This document shows, piece by piece, positions 33,253 to 42,711 of a stretch of 64,000 nucleotides of DNA. Positions within the stretch are counted from its first letter, which is position 1. Each line of letters opens with the position of its first letter. This stretch comes from Gluconobacter sphaericus NBRC 12467 (GTDB taxonomy: Bacteria > Pseudomonadota > Alphaproteobacteria > Acetobacterales > Acetobacteraceae), in NCBI RefSeq assembly GCF_006539125.1, contig NZ_BJMK01000004.1:1-64000 (forward strand), in the 5' to 3' direction. The notes under the pieces were generated by a model. It saw only the letters and a list, made by a program, of their open reading frames with translations, had not been told where the DNA came from and made no database searches. The translations under genes were made by a program, and so were the position numbers.

Positions 33253-35121
33253 ATGACGCAGGCTCAAAACAGCCCTCCCGTCGCCCCGGGATTAAACCAG
33301 CCTCCGACGCCTGAAGATGTGCTGGCGGAAGTTTTTGGCTTCCCCGGCTTCCGCGGCCTTCAGCAGGACGCCGTCAAAACGGTCATGCAAGGGGAGGACG
33401 TGCTCGTCCTTATGCCGACGGGTGGAGGCAAGAGTCTGTGCTATCAGGTTCCCGCACTTTGCCGGGAAGGCATGGGTTTGGTCATTTCCCCCCTGATCGC
33501 CCTGATGGACGATCAGGTTGCGGGCCTGAGACAGCTCGGCGTCCGCGCGGCCGCACTGCATTCCGGGCTTGAGCCAGACGAACGTGACGAACTTCAGAGC
33601 GATCTGCGCAATGGCCGGATCGATATTCTCTACATTTCGCCAGAGCGCCTCCTTCAGCCTGCGACAGCGAATTTCCTGTCAAAACGCCAGATATCGCTGA
33701 TCGCGATTGACGAAGCACACTGCATTTCGGCCTGGGGCCACGAATTCCGCCCTGAATACCGGGCACTCGCCAGCCTACCGGAGATGTTCCCGGGCGTCCC
33801 GCGCATTGCCCTGACTGCTACGGCTGATCCTCGGACGCGTGATGATATTCTCAACGCACTCGGGATACCCGATGCACGGGTCCTGATGGCAAGCTTCCAT
33901 CGTCCCAACCTGATCGTGGAAGCCCGCGCCAAGGCCAGCGAAAGCCGGCAGCTCCTCGAAACACTTCAGAACCATCGCGAAGGCGCCTCTATCGTATATT
34001 GTGGCAGTCGCAACAAGACGGAACGCGTCGCCACCATGCTGAGGGACAAGGGCCTGACCGCCCTGCCATTCCATGCCGGCCTTTCCTCGGTCGAGAAGCG
34101 GGCCACACTGATGCGCTTCCGCTCAGGCGAGGAAATGGTGATCGTCGCCACGATCGCATTCGGAATGGGCATCGACCGCCCGGACGTACGCTGCGTCGTC
34201 CATCTGGACATGCCGTCCTCGCCGGAAGCGTATTACCAGCAGATCGGACGGGCAGGGCGCGATGGCGAGCCGTCCGACACGCTTTTGCTCTATGGCGGGG
34301 AGGACATGGCCCGGGCACGGTACTGGCTAGAACAGTCCAGCGCCCCCGATCACGAAAAACGCGTCATGCAGGCGCGTCTGGAAAGCATGATCGCCATCAC
34401 GGAGACCACAGGCTGCCGCACGCAGGCGCTGCTTGCGTGTTTCGGAGAAAACCTCACGCAACCCTGCGGTCACTGCGACAACTGCATCAACCCAGTCTCA
34501 ACATTCGATGGCACACAGGCTGCCCAGAAGGTCCTCTCAGCCATTTATCGCACCGGTCAACGTCTCGGAGCGGTCCAGCTTTCCAATGTGTTACGTGGAA
34601 AGCTCAACGAAACCATCGAACGTAATGCCTATCAGCATCTTTCAGTTTTCGGAATCGGCAAGGAACAAAGCGAGCAGTGGTGGCGCGCCGTCATCCGCCA
34701 ATTGATCGCGCGCGGAGCCATCCGAATGCATGGCGAATATGGAAGTCTCGCGCTTCAGAGCGAAATCGCGCGCCCGATCCTGCGCGGCGAGGAGCGCATA
34801 GCGCTCCGGCTGGAAGCCAGGCCAGCCCTGACCGCCAGCGCGGGCTCGGACGGCAATACGGAAAATGATCGTCTGTCGGCAGATGAGAAACCGTATTTCG
34901 ATGCCCTCCGCCAGTGGCGCTTGTCCGAAGCGCGGGAACAGGAAATCCCTCCCTATGTTATTTTCCACGATTCGGTATTGCGAGACATCGCCCGCGAACA
35001 GCCTGCCAGCCGCACTGAACTGGGAAGTATCAAGGGCGTCGGCGCCTCAAAGCTGGACCGCTACGGTGCAGCGGTTCTGACCGTCTTACGCGAAATCCGC
35101 GAACCCGCCTCTGCCCAGTAA
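33253..35121 (+). CDS. recQ: ATP-dependent DNA helicase RecQ
   Basis: A 622-aa 3'-5' helicase for recombination and fork repair. Walker A MPTGGGKSLCYQVPA (Lys60), motif II IAIDEAHCISAWGHEFRPEY, motif VI QQIGRAGRDG, zinc-binding cysteines in TTGCRTQALLACFGE and CGHCDNC, an RQC winged-helix region and a C-terminal HRDC domain (REQPASRTELGSIKGVGASK). The start at 33253 follows the lipoprotein stop; a longer reading would overlap it by 74 bases. Convergent with the copper-chaperone-like gene, 6 bases apart. Confidence 0.96.
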   Translation: MTQAQNSPPVAPGLNQPPTPEDVLAEVFGFPGFRGLQQDAVKTVMQGEDVLVLMPTGGGKSLCYQVPALCREGMGLVISPLIALMDDQVAGLRQLGVRAAALHSGLEPDERDELQSDLRNGRIDILYISPERLLQPATANFLSKRQISLIAIDEAHCISAWGHEFRPEYRALASLPEMFPGVPRIALTATADPRTRDDILNALGIPDARVLMASFHRPNLIVEARAKASESRQLLETLQNHREGASIVYCGSRNKTERVATMLRDKGLTALPFHAGLSSVEKRATLMRFRSGEEMVIVATIAFGMGIDRPDVRCVVHLDMPSSPEAYYQQIGRAGRDGEPSDTLLLYGGEDMARARYWLEQSSAPDHEKRVMQARLESMIAITETTGCRTQALLACFGENLTQPCGHCDNCINPVSTFDGTQAAQKVLSAIYRTGQRLGAVQLSNVLRGKLNETIERNAYQHLSVFGIGKEQSEQWWRAVIRQLIARGAIRMHGEYGSLALQSEIARPILRGEERIALRLEARPALTASAGSDGNTENDRLSADEKPYFDALRQWRLSEAREQEIPPYVIFHDSVLRDIAREQPASRTELGSIKGVGASKLDRYGAAVLTVLREIREPASAQ

Positions 35122-35127
35122 GGAACA

Positions 35128-35619
35128 TCAGTCGTGCGTCAGTTCGTCAGGCGCCGTGACAGTGAAACTGACTGTAATACTGCCGCCATTGAGGATATCG
35201 AACGTGAACGGCACCTTACTACCAGCGGCAGGCATCTGACGAATTCCCATACACATCATATGGTAACCCGAACGCGGGAAAATCATCGTGGAGTCGTGCG
35301 GGAGCGCCAGATGCGTGAACAGATCATTCGCCCCGTCCGTCTGCTGCTGGTTCGTATGATGCGCGACGACATTCTGACACAGCGGGGATGAAATCCCCTT
35401 CAGCAGATGGTCAACGCTGTCATCGTTGCGAATCGTGAAATAACCAGCCCCACGGTTGGGAAAATAGGCTGACGGGCGAAATGTCCCGTCCATAACCACG
35501 ACCCGCTGCGCATCATGATCGACATCCCGCGCCACCACTGTCCCCGAAAGAGCCTGCTGAGCCATAGCCTGCGCAGTGGAAAGGACAAAGAGGGCGGTCA
35601 GGACAGATACCCGTTTCAA
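35128..35619 (-). CDS. PCu(A)C-like periplasmic copper chaperone, divergent
   Basis: A 163-aa exported protein with a signal peptide ending AQAMAQQ. The cupredoxin-like PCuAC fold is visible ([33 protein letters not shown]). The family motif H-x10-M-x21-H-x-M is incomplete: AHH and the final H-M-M are present, but no Met occurs 11 residues after the first His, and two extra cysteines occur (PLCQN, MMCMG). The start is placed at a TTG (35619) with GGGAGA upstream, where the signal peptide begins; a longer reading would run into the nrdR promoter region. Confidence 0.7.
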   Translation of the reverse strand: MKRVSVLTALFVLSTAQAMAQQALSGTVVARDVDHDAQRVVVMDGTFRPSAYFPNRGAGYFTIRNDDSVDHLLKGISSPLCQNVVAHHTNQQQTDGANDLFTHLALPHDSTMIFPRSGYHMMCMGIRQMPAAGSKVPFTFDILNGGSITVSFTVTAPDELTHD

Positions 35620-35738
35620 CGACAGTCTCCCGGTGTTGTGCGCGAACTGATGAAGCCCGTTTGGGCCGGAACGCATCATCCGGTAAAGTGCTCCCATTTT
35701 CCTGGCCACGACAAGGCCCGAACACTTCAGGATGGCAA

Positions 35739-36239
35739 ATGCGTTGCCCTTTTTGCGGACATGACGATACCCAGGTCAAGGACAGCCGCTCCACGGAAGA
35801 CGGGGTTGCGATCCGTCGCCGGCGCGTCTGCTCGGCCTGTACGCAGCGTTTCACGACCGTCGAGCGGGTCCAGTTACGTGAACTGTCCGTGACCAAGGCG
35901 GACGGGCGTCGCGTGCCTTTTGACCGGGATAAGCTCGCACGTTCCATCCGTGTTGCCCTACGCAAGCGCCCGGTTCCTGAGGAACGCCAGGAGCGTCTGG
36001 TCAACGGGCTGGTCCGGCAGCTTGAAGCCTCGGGAGAACAAGAAATTTCTTCCCATCGCATCGGCCAGCTTGCGATGGACGCATTGCGCGAAGTGGATGG
36101 TGTGGCTTATGTCCGCTTCACCAGCGTCTACCGCGACTTCCGCGAGGTCGAGGCGTTCTCGAAAATCCTCGCCGACATGAAACCCATTCCCGGGGAAACG
36201 GACATACCGTCCCCCGACGACTCCCAGGAGACACCATGA
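35739..36239 (+). CDS. nrdR: Transcriptional repressor NrdR
   Basis: A 166-aa regulator of ribonucleotide reductase genes that senses ATP/dATP. A zinc ribbon at the N-terminus ([17 protein letters not shown] and [17 protein letters not shown]) and an ATP-cone domain from about 48 ([31 protein letters not shown]). The ATG at 35739 has AGGATGG just upstream. First gene of nrdR-nusB-thiL; ATGA overlap with nusB. Its ribD/glyA neighbours of some genomes are absent. Confidence 0.97.
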   Translation: MRCPFCGHDDTQVKDSRSTEDGVAIRRRRVCSACTQRFTTVERVQLRELSVTKADGRRVPFDRDKLARSIRVALRKRPVPEERQERLVNGLVRQLEASGEQEISSHRIGQLAMDALREVDGVAYVRFTSVYRDFREVEAFSKILADMKPIPGETDIPSPDDSQETP

Positions 36240-36727
36240 CCGCCACCAACGCCCCCGCCGCAAATCCGACGCGCCGTAGCCGGACCATTGCCCGCGTTGC
36301 AGCCGTTCAGGCGCTGTTCCAGTGCGAACAGTCTGGCGACACGGCGGAAACCGTCATCAGCCAGTTCATTCGTCACCGCCGCATCAGTTCCACAGCGTCC
36401 TTTGACGATGGCCACATCCCCGACGCCGATCTGAAACTGTTTCAGGAGATCGTTCTTGGTGTCACGCGCCGCCAGGACGATATCGATGCGAAGCTGAGCA
36501 ATGTTCTGCCAGAGCAGTGGCCGCTGCCGCGTCTGGATCCCGTCCTGCGTGCCTTGCTGCGCGCAGCCGTATTCGAGATCGGCACCGACACACCCGACCG
36601 GATCATCATCAACGAATATCTGGATGTCGCCCACGGCTTCTTCTCGGGTGATGAACCCAAGATGGTCAACGGGATTCTCGATACCCTCAGCCACCGCGCC
36701 AACGACGGCAACGACGGCAACGTCTGA
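36236..36727 (+). CDS. nusB: Transcription antitermination protein NusB
   Basis: The 163-aa NusB, which with NusE/S10 binds boxA in rRNA leaders. All-helical with [20 protein letters not shown] at the start and the conserved [20 protein letters not shown] and MVNGILDTL near the end. Overlaps nrdR by ATGA and is 3 bases from thiL. The tail has a short NDGNDGN repeat, encoded by a near-perfect 9-base repeat. Confidence 0.96.
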   Translation: MTATNAPAANPTRRSRTIARVAAVQALFQCEQSGDTAETVISQFIRHRRISSTASFDDGHIPDADLKLFQEIVLGVTRRQDDIDAKLSNVLPEQWPLPRLDPVLRALLRAAVFEIGTDTPDRIIINEYLDVAHGFFSGDEPKMVNGILDTLSHRANDGNDGNV

Positions 36728-36730
36728 TCC

Positions 36731-37708
36731 ATGATGGGCGCGTCAGGGGCCGAAGTAGCGGGAGTAGGCGAGTTCGGCTTCATCGCCCGTCACTTCCGAC
36801 CTCTCGCCGGCGCGGAAAGTCTCGATCTTCGGGATGACTGCGCTTTGATGCGCTGCCCCGACGGCGAGGAATTTGCAATTTCGACCGACACGATGGTCGA
36901 AAATGTTCATTTTTTTCCGGATGACCCTCCGGAAACCCTCGGCCGCAAGCTACTACGCTGCAATCTGTCTGATCTGGCAGCCATGGGCGCAAGGCCCCAT
37001 GCCTATACGCTCAACGTGACAGTTCCGCGCGGTGGACGGCACGACGAAAACTGGTTTGCGGCATTTTCTCGCGGACTGGCGGAGGATCAGAAACACTATG
37101 GTGTACATCTAATCGGCGGCGATACCACGTCCATTTCAGGCCCCCTGGTCCTCTCCGCCACCGTATTCGGACTACTCCGACACAATACGGCGCTCCGCCG
37201 CAGCACAGCCAGACCCGGGGACGATATCTGGGTCACTGGCACAATCGGCGATGCCGCACTGGGTCTGCTTGTCTTGCAGGGTAACTTGCAAGACCCGTCA
37301 GCCTTTTTGGTAGAACGATATCATCTGCCGCGCCCCCGGACAGGGCTTCAGCTGAACGGCATCGTCAGCGCTGCGATGGATATTTCAGACGGATTGATTC
37401 AGGACTGCGGCCATATAGCCAAGGAATCCGGTGTCCAGCTTGTTGTGGATACAGAGGCCGTACCGCTCTCGTCTGCAGCAGCTGCACTGGGGCGTGAATG
37501 GCTTATGCAACGCCTGTGCGGCGGCGATGATTACGAACTGCTTCTCACCTGCACGCCTGGACACTCAAAAGCGCTTCAAGCCGCCTGCCAGGCTGCCGAA
37601 ATTCCGGTCCATCGCATCGGAACGGTACGCGCCGGTTCGGGAGTCCGGCTTCTGGATGGGGAGGGGCATGAAATCCTCCCAAAACAGGGCGGCTGGCAGC
37701 ATTTCTGA
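36731..37708 (+). CDS. thiL: Thiamine-monophosphate kinase
   Basis: A 325-aa ATP-dependent kinase making thiamine diphosphate from thiamine phosphate. GEFGFIARHFRPLAG at the start, metal/ATP blocks LRDDCALM, STDTMVENVHFFPDDPP, NLSDLAAMGARPHAYTLNV, GGDTTSISGP, MDISDGLIQDCGHIAKESG, CGGDDYELLLTC. The DDCAL replaces the more common DDAAV but keeps both Asp residues. Last in nrdR-nusB-thiL; no thiamine riboswitch precedes it. Confidence 0.96.
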   Translation: MMGASGAEVAGVGEFGFIARHFRPLAGAESLDLRDDCALMRCPDGEEFAISTDTMVENVHFFPDDPPETLGRKLLRCNLSDLAAMGARPHAYTLNVTVPRGGRHDENWFAAFSRGLAEDQKHYGVHLIGGDTTSISGPLVLSATVFGLLRHNTALRRSTARPGDDIWVTGTIGDAALGLLVLQGNLQDPSAFLVERYHLPRPRTGLQLNGIVSAAMDISDGLIQDCGHIAKESGVQLVVDTEAVPLSSAAAALGREWLMQRLCGGDDYELLLTCTPGHSKALQAACQAAEIPVHRIGTVRAGSGVRLLDGEGHEILPKQGGWQHF

Positions 37709-37732
37709 CAGACGCCCTGCGAAGTTACGGCT

Positions 37733-38926
37733 TCAAGCAGGATCGTCGATCGGGCGTTCGTAAAGCCGATACCGTTTGTATGCTTCGGGAACGATGCTCT
37801 CGGCCAAATTGCGCATATTAGAATCGGATGCCTGGATCCAGCCCAGTTCTACCCAAGAATAGGGTAGGGACTTCCGTCGACGCATCAGCTCGGCAATCGC
37901 TAGCGAAGGCAGAAGAGCCCCCAGAACCGTTCCGCGTAGGCGTTGCGTCACGCCCAGAAGAATGACACGGGCAGAATGGAAGCGATGCGTCGTCAGACGT
38001 GCAACCAACTTCGCCCAGCCCAGAGGCGATGGCGCCCCACCAAGGTCACCAGCAATATCGTAAATATTGGGCACGACCAGCGCCATAGCTACAGGCTCGC
38101 CATTTTGATCGATCTGAACATAATGTTCAGGACGAAGAACCGGACCAAGCTGCTTGATCATGGCCTTCATTTCGTAGTCCTGGAGCGGCACAAAGTTGAA
38201 CTTATCGCTCCAAGCGTCATTGTAAAGCTGACGCAGGATCTCGCCCTGCTGAGCAATCTGCTTCTTCGACAGGCGCCTGATGGCAATGGCCCCCAGACGT
38301 CCTTCACCGATCTTTAGATCCCCCGGAACCTTGAAACGCGACTCCGTCTGATCGTCCAGATCGAGCTTATAGCTGAGAAGATCCTCGACAGGCTTGTAAC
38401 CCGCATCTTCGACCAGCTTGCCCAACAGGCGTGGATGCCAGGGCATGGCGACCATCAAGGGTTGGTCCTGCCCTTCGATCATCAGGCCTGATTCGCCATT
38501 GCCGCTCAGTGTCACCGGCCCGCGCATTGTCTGCATTCCCTGCAGACGCAGCCAGTTCCGGGCCGTCTCCAACAGTGCACTGACGACACTGCCTTCAGGA
38601 ACGGCATCCAGCGCACCGAAACAGCCGATTTTCATGCCCCAGTGCTCAATGGCACGATGGTCCACGATTGCTGCAATGCGCCCGACAGCCGTGTTTCCAC
38701 GCCATGCCAGAAAGTAGCGAATGCTCGCATGACGAAAAATCGGCGCTTTTTTCGGATTCAGCAGATCATCCTGTTCCATGTCGAAAGCAGGGACAAAGCC
38801 CGCCATTCCGGCATAGATACGGCGTGGAAGCGTCGTAAACAGTTTGAGATCAGCCCGCGTCGTCACTGGCCGAACCACAAGATCATCATGCGGCGCAGGG
38901 ATGTCAGTCCTGTCGGGCAGTGTCAT
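37733..38926 (-). CDS. Large GNAT-like acyltransferase, function unknown
   Basis: A 397-aa cytoplasmic protein with no signal peptide. The N-terminal third (LPRRIYAGMAGFVPAFDMEQ, RYFLAWRGNTAVGRIAAIVD) resembles a GNAT fold, and the last part (YVQIDQNGEPVAMALVVPNI, SWVELGWIQASDSNMRNLAE) resembles a second one, so it may be a duplicated acyltransferase. Proteins of this layout are annotated as N-acetyltransferases near lipid genes in other bacteria. I do not recognise a substrate. Start placed at 38926 where conserved sequence begins. Divergent from the SDR gene. Confidence 0.65.
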   Translation of the reverse strand: MTLPDRTDIPAPHDDLVVRPVTTRADLKLFTTLPRRIYAGMAGFVPAFDMEQDDLLNPKKAPIFRHASIRYFLAWRGNTAVGRIAAIVDHRAIEHWGMKIGCFGALDAVPEGSVVSALLETARNWLRLQGMQTMRGPVTLSGNGESGLMIEGQDQPLMVAMPWHPRLLGKLVEDAGYKPVEDLLSYKLDLDDQTESRFKVPGDLKIGEGRLGAIAIRRLSKKQIAQQGEILRQLYNDAWSDKFNFVPLQDYEMKAMIKQLGPVLRPEHYVQIDQNGEPVAMALVVPNIYDIAGDLGGAPSPLGWAKLVARLTTHRFHSARVILLGVTQRLRGTVLGALLPSLAIAELMRRRKSLPYSWVELGWIQASDSNMRNLAESIVPEAYKRYRLYERPIDDPA

Positions 38927-39065
38927 AATGGCAGGTGTACCTCTGATCGAAAAAAACATCCCGTCCGACGGGGTGATGTGCCAGTACGGCACGGGGTCGC
39001 ATCTTGTTGCATGGGAGGGCTATACCCTTCCAGCCCCGATCCGACCACGAATAAAGCGGTTTTCC
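38927..39065. other. Hairpin-rich divergent intergenic region
   Basis: Holds the promoters of the acyltransferase-like and SDR genes. Successive short stems are seen: ACATCCCG with CGG...GATGT (38956-38979), GTGCC/GGCAC (38978-38982 with 38988-38992) and GGAGGG/CCTTCC further on. No known riboswitch class is recognised. Confidence 0.35.
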
Positions 39066-39872
39066 ATGCCAGAGACTTCTGTTTCCTCTTCCAGCGCCTC
39101 ATTTCACGTCCTTATTACCGGAGGATCAAGTGGCATTGGCGCCGCGCTGGCCCTTCAGTATGCGCGCCCTGGAACGCATCTGACACTATGGGGACGCAAC
39201 GCCGCACGCCTTGAGGATGTTGCCGCACAGGTCATCCGCAAGGGCGCTTCTGTCGAGATTCTGTCGCTCGATCTGTGCCGGACCGATGACGCTCTGGCGG
39301 CACTGCGCCAGTCGGATGACGCGCGCCAGATCGACATCCTGATCCTGGGAGCAGGACTTGGAGATATCCGCCCGGAAGGCGCGTTGACCGAAACAGCCGA
39401 ACAGGTCCGCGATATTTCCCTCGTCAATTTCACAACGCCCGCGACCCTTGCAACCGAAATGGCTTCGCGCATGGCAGCCCGCAAAGCAGGTCATATTGCG
39501 CTCATAGGCTCGGTAGCGGCGTTTCATGACCTTCCGGTCGCCACGGCCTATAGCGGCTCAAAAGCTGGCCTGGCTCGCTTCAGCACGGCACTTCATGCTG
39601 CCATGACACCGCATCATGTCTCCGTAACGCTCATTTCTCCGGGCTATGTCGACACCCCCATGAGCCAGCGTCTCGAAGGAGCCCGACCATTCCTCGTCTC
39701 GACACCCCGCGCCGCGCGGATGATCACGCGCGCAATCGGGCAGGGCAGGGCACATCTGCTCTTTCCCTGGCCTTTCACCATAGCCCGCTTCCTTGAAATG
39801 ATTGTACCGCGCGCAATCGTTCACCGACTGCTCAGAACGGCCGAAGTCAAGCAGCGTCCAGTCAACAACTGA
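39066..39872 (+). CDS. Short-chain dehydrogenase/reductase (SDR)
   Basis: A 268-aa classical SDR of unknown substrate. Cofactor motif LITGGSSGIGAALA (residues 17-30), ILGAGLG in the NNAG position, catalytic Ser in LIGSVAAF, YSGSKAGLARFS (Tyr/Lys) and SPGYVDTPMSQ. It ends in a membrane-like or basic tail (LFPWPFTIARFLEMIVPRAI). Tail and core resemble the SDR at 383 (both end with a hydrophobic P-W segment), so the two may be distant paralogues. The start at 39066 is chosen from the fold. Confidence 0.87.
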   Translation: MPETSVSSSSASFHVLITGGSSGIGAALALQYARPGTHLTLWGRNAARLEDVAAQVIRKGASVEILSLDLCRTDDALAALRQSDDARQIDILILGAGLGDIRPEGALTETAEQVRDISLVNFTTPATLATEMASRMAARKAGHIALIGSVAAFHDLPVATAYSGSKAGLARFSTALHAAMTPHHVSVTLISPGYVDTPMSQRLEGARPFLVSTPRAARMITRAIGQGRAHLLFPWPFTIARFLEMIVPRAIVHRLLRTAEVKQRPVNN

Positions 39873-39984
39873 CGGACACTCTCAAAACGATCGGGAACTT
39901 GACGCAGCGGAACCGGTAGGCAACTGCTGCGCATTGGAAAAAGCGCAGGCCACCGGCCAGCATCGCCAGAGGATTTGAGGTGCC

Positions 39985-40953
39985 ATGAGGGAAATCGTAG
40001 CCGTCGATATCGGTGGAACGCACGCACGGTTTGCAATCGCGACCATCGAGGATGGCAAGGTCGTCTCACTGAGTGAGGCCACGACACTAAAATGCGCGGA
40101 ATATGGCAGCCTGGCCTTGGCCTGGGAAACATTCGGCCGCTCCCTGAACCGGACACTTCCACGCGAAGCCGGCATTGCCGTAGCCTGCCCGGTGAGCGGC
40201 GAAATCCTCAAGCTGACCAATAATCCTTGGATCATCCAGCCGAGCCAGCTCGGCGCACGCCTGCATCTCGACAATTTCGTGCTCGTCAATGATTTCGGAG
40301 CAGTGGCTCATGCCGTGGCCCAGGTCGATTCCTCGCACATGAAGCATCTCTGCGGGCCGGACATCGACCTGCCAACAGAAGGCGCCATCACGATCGTAGG
40401 ACCCGGCACAGGACTAGGCGCAGCCTGCCTGCTTCGCCGCAGCGACCGCTACTTTGTCATGGAAACCGAAGGTGGCCATCTGGACTATCCGCCACTCGAC
40501 GAACTCGAAGACAAGATCCTCAGCGCCTTGCGCCTGCGGTTCCGTCGCGTCTCAGCCGAACGGATCGTCTCCGGCCCCGGCCTAACCAATCTGTACGAAG
40601 TCATTGCCGAAATGCAGGGCTGGCCCATCACCCTGCGTGATAACCGTACCTTGTGGAAAAACGCCCTTGATGGCTCCGACACGGTCGCCGTAGCCGCCCT
40701 GGAACGTTTCTGCCTCAGCCTGGGCGCTATTTCCGGCGATCTGGCGCTAGCACATGGCGCACGTGGCGTCGTCATTGGTGGTGGTCTGGGATTGCGTCTC
40801 GCTGACAGCCTGAGCCGTTCCGGATTCGCCGAACGCTTCGTCGCAAAGGGCCGTTTCGAGGCGATGATGACCGAAATGCCAGTCAAGATCATCACACACC
40901 CACAGCCCGGCCTCTTCGGCGCTGCGGCCGCATACGCGGAATCGCATCCGTAA
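39985..40953 (+). CDS. glk: Glucokinase
   Basis: A 322-aa ROK-unrelated, proteobacterial-type glucokinase (Glk family), phosphorylating glucose with ATP. N-terminal phosphate loop VAVDIGGTHARFAIAT, FVLVNDFGAVAHAV, GPGTGLGAACLL, ETEGGHLDYPP (sugar-binding Glu), and ERIVSGPGLTNLYE. Full length. In acetic acid bacteria most glucose is oxidised in the periplasm, so this enzyme feeds the pentose phosphate or Entner-Doudoroff route (established knowledge of the group). Single gene; tRNA-Cys follows on the other strand. Confidence 0.95.
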   Translation: MREIVAVDIGGTHARFAIATIEDGKVVSLSEATTLKCAEYGSLALAWETFGRSLNRTLPREAGIAVACPVSGEILKLTNNPWIIQPSQLGARLHLDNFVLVNDFGAVAHAVAQVDSSHMKHLCGPDIDLPTEGAITIVGPGTGLGAACLLRRSDRYFVMETEGGHLDYPPLDELEDKILSALRLRFRRVSAERIVSGPGLTNLYEVIAEMQGWPITLRDNRTLWKNALDGSDTVAVAALERFCLSLGAISGDLALAHGARGVVIGGGLGLRLADSLSRSGFAERFVAKGRFEAMMTEMPVKIITHPQPGLFGAAAAYAESHP

Positions 40954-40991
40954 AAATGAAATACAAGTCTGGACTTCTGGGGAGAAATCTC

Positions 40992-41065
40992 TGGAGGTCC
41001 GGGCGGGAATCGAACCCACATACGCGGATTTGCAGTCCGCTACATCACCATTCTGCCACCGGACC
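40992..41065 (-). tRNA. tRNA-Cys (anticodon GCA)
   Basis: A 74-base tRNA on the minus strand. Acceptor stem GGTCCGG/CCGGACC, encoded CCA (complement of 40992-40994), discriminator T, T-arm GGGTTCGATTCCC, anticodon GCA as the complement of 41031-41033. Confidence 0.97.
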
Positions 41066-41221
41066 TCGGCGGAGACAGGCGCTATATCTCTCTTAGCGCC
41101 CGAAGGGTCAAGACCGATAATTGATCTACGGAAGGATTTTTCTTCTTCCTTCCAACAGGCTATTAAGAACTGATTCACATAATGCTGTGATATGATGCAT
41201 ACTTAAAGAGCAGGAAATCTC

Positions 41222-42679
41222 ATGACTTCAGGATGCAACAGCGCGATGAAACTGAAAGCCCCCCTCGGGCTTGGTCTTCTATCGCTTCTCCTGAGCGGAA
41301 CTGCTCTTGCCCAGAAATATGACGGTAGCGGTTCACCGAATTTCATCCCGCACACGCTGCAGGAAGCGCTTTCGACGGCATACCTGACCAATCCGACACT
41401 ACGCGAGGAGCGTGCTACTCTGCGTGCCACGGATGAACAGCTTCCCACGGCTCTTGCAGGATGGCGCCCAACTGTCCAGACTGGACTGAACCTCACTTAC
41501 TATGATGGCAGTACCAATTATGCCTCGAAAGGTGGCTATCTCGGCAGCTCACGCCGCTATCAGACACCCGGATATATGGGCAACGTTGCCATCACCCAGC
41601 CGCTCTATCAGGGAGGCAAAACGGTCGCCAGCGTGCATGCCGCCACAAACCAGATTATGGCCGAACGCGCCCATCTGATCGAGACGGAACAGGAAGTCTT
41701 CACCAATGTTGTAAGTGCCTATGTAGGCATCATTGAAGACGAGCAGCTACTGCAAATCGCCATAAACAACGAACACGTCCTGCAGCAGCAGGTCGAGGCG
41801 ACCCAGGAGCGTTTTCATGTTGGTGAAATCACCCGAACGGATGTTGCGCAGGCGCAAGCGGCCCTTGCCAGCGCTACCGCTGAACGGCAGCAGGCTGAAG
41901 GTACACTCCAGAGCGCACAAGCGACCTACCTCCAAATGGTCGGTATCGCAGCGGCCCCCAATCTGGTCCCCCCCCAACCTCTCAACCTTCCTGTTCACAG
42001 TGAACAGGAAGCGGTGGCCATCGCTGTCCAGAATAATCCTCAGGTCGTCAACGCACTGTTCACCGAAGCCCAGAGCAAGGACAAAATTTCCGTCCAGATC
42101 TCACAGATCATGCCCAAAGTTTCTGCGAGCCTGAACTATCAGCATTCCGTCAATCAGGCTTATGGCGACTCACTTCAGGATAACAAGTTCGGCGAGATCG
42201 AATTCACTGTTCCCCTTTATCAGGGTGGCTCAGAATATGCTTCGATCCGAGGCGCCCGTCAGGACGCCCAGGCGGCACACCGTGAAGTCGATGTCCAGCG
42301 CAGGACAGCTCTTCAAAAGGCCGCTTCCAGCTGGCAGCAGATGGTTTCCTTCAAGCAGTCGATTTCCAGCGACCGCATGGCAATTTCGGCGAATGTGATC
42401 GCTCTGGACGGTGTCGAACGGCAGGCTCTTGTTGGCACGAGCACGACGCTGGCGGTCCTTCAGCAGCAGCAGACCCTGCTGCAGTCCCAGCGGACCCTGG
42501 TGCAACATCTTTCAAACCTTGTTACCTCTTCCTACGCCGTCGCGGCCGCGATCGGACGACTTACAGCCGTCGATCTCAAACTGGGCGTCCCTCTTTATGA
42601 CGAAAAAGCCTATTACAACGCGGTCAAGAACAAGCTGTGGGGTCTGAGCGACTATGCAATCAACCAGCCCGGTCGATAA
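41222..42679 (+). CDS. TolC family outer membrane efflux protein
   Basis: A 485-aa outer membrane channel of type I secretion or RND efflux. Signal peptide to about residue 31 (LLSLLLSGTALAQK). The two-fold repeated OEP domain is visible: TLQEALSTAYLTNPTLREER with PLYQGGKTVASVHAA, and later FTVPLYQGGSEYASIRGARQ. ALALAQ-like long periplasmic helices occupy 140-230 and 340-430. No inner membrane partner lies next to it. ATG at 41222 with GCAGGAAA upstream. A C8 run (41968-41975) lies inside the gene. Confidence 0.92.
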   Translation: MTSGCNSAMKLKAPLGLGLLSLLLSGTALAQKYDGSGSPNFIPHTLQEALSTAYLTNPTLREERATLRATDEQLPTALAGWRPTVQTGLNLTYYDGSTNYASKGGYLGSSRRYQTPGYMGNVAITQPLYQGGKTVASVHAATNQIMAERAHLIETEQEVFTNVVSAYVGIIEDEQLLQIAINNEHVLQQQVEATQERFHVGEITRTDVAQAQAALASATAERQQAEGTLQSAQATYLQMVGIAAAPNLVPPQPLNLPVHSEQEAVAIAVQNNPQVVNALFTEAQSKDKISVQISQIMPKVSASLNYQHSVNQAYGDSLQDNKFGEIEFTVPLYQGGSEYASIRGARQDAQAAHREVDVQRRTALQKAASSWQQMVSFKQSISSDRMAISANVIALDGVERQALVGTSTTLAVLQQQQTLLQSQRTLVQHLSNLVTSSYAVAAAIGRLTAVDLKLGVPLYDEKAYYNAVKNKLWGLSDYAINQPGR

Positions 42680-42711
42680 AATTTTTTAATAAAACGGAAT
42701 ATTAACAATTC

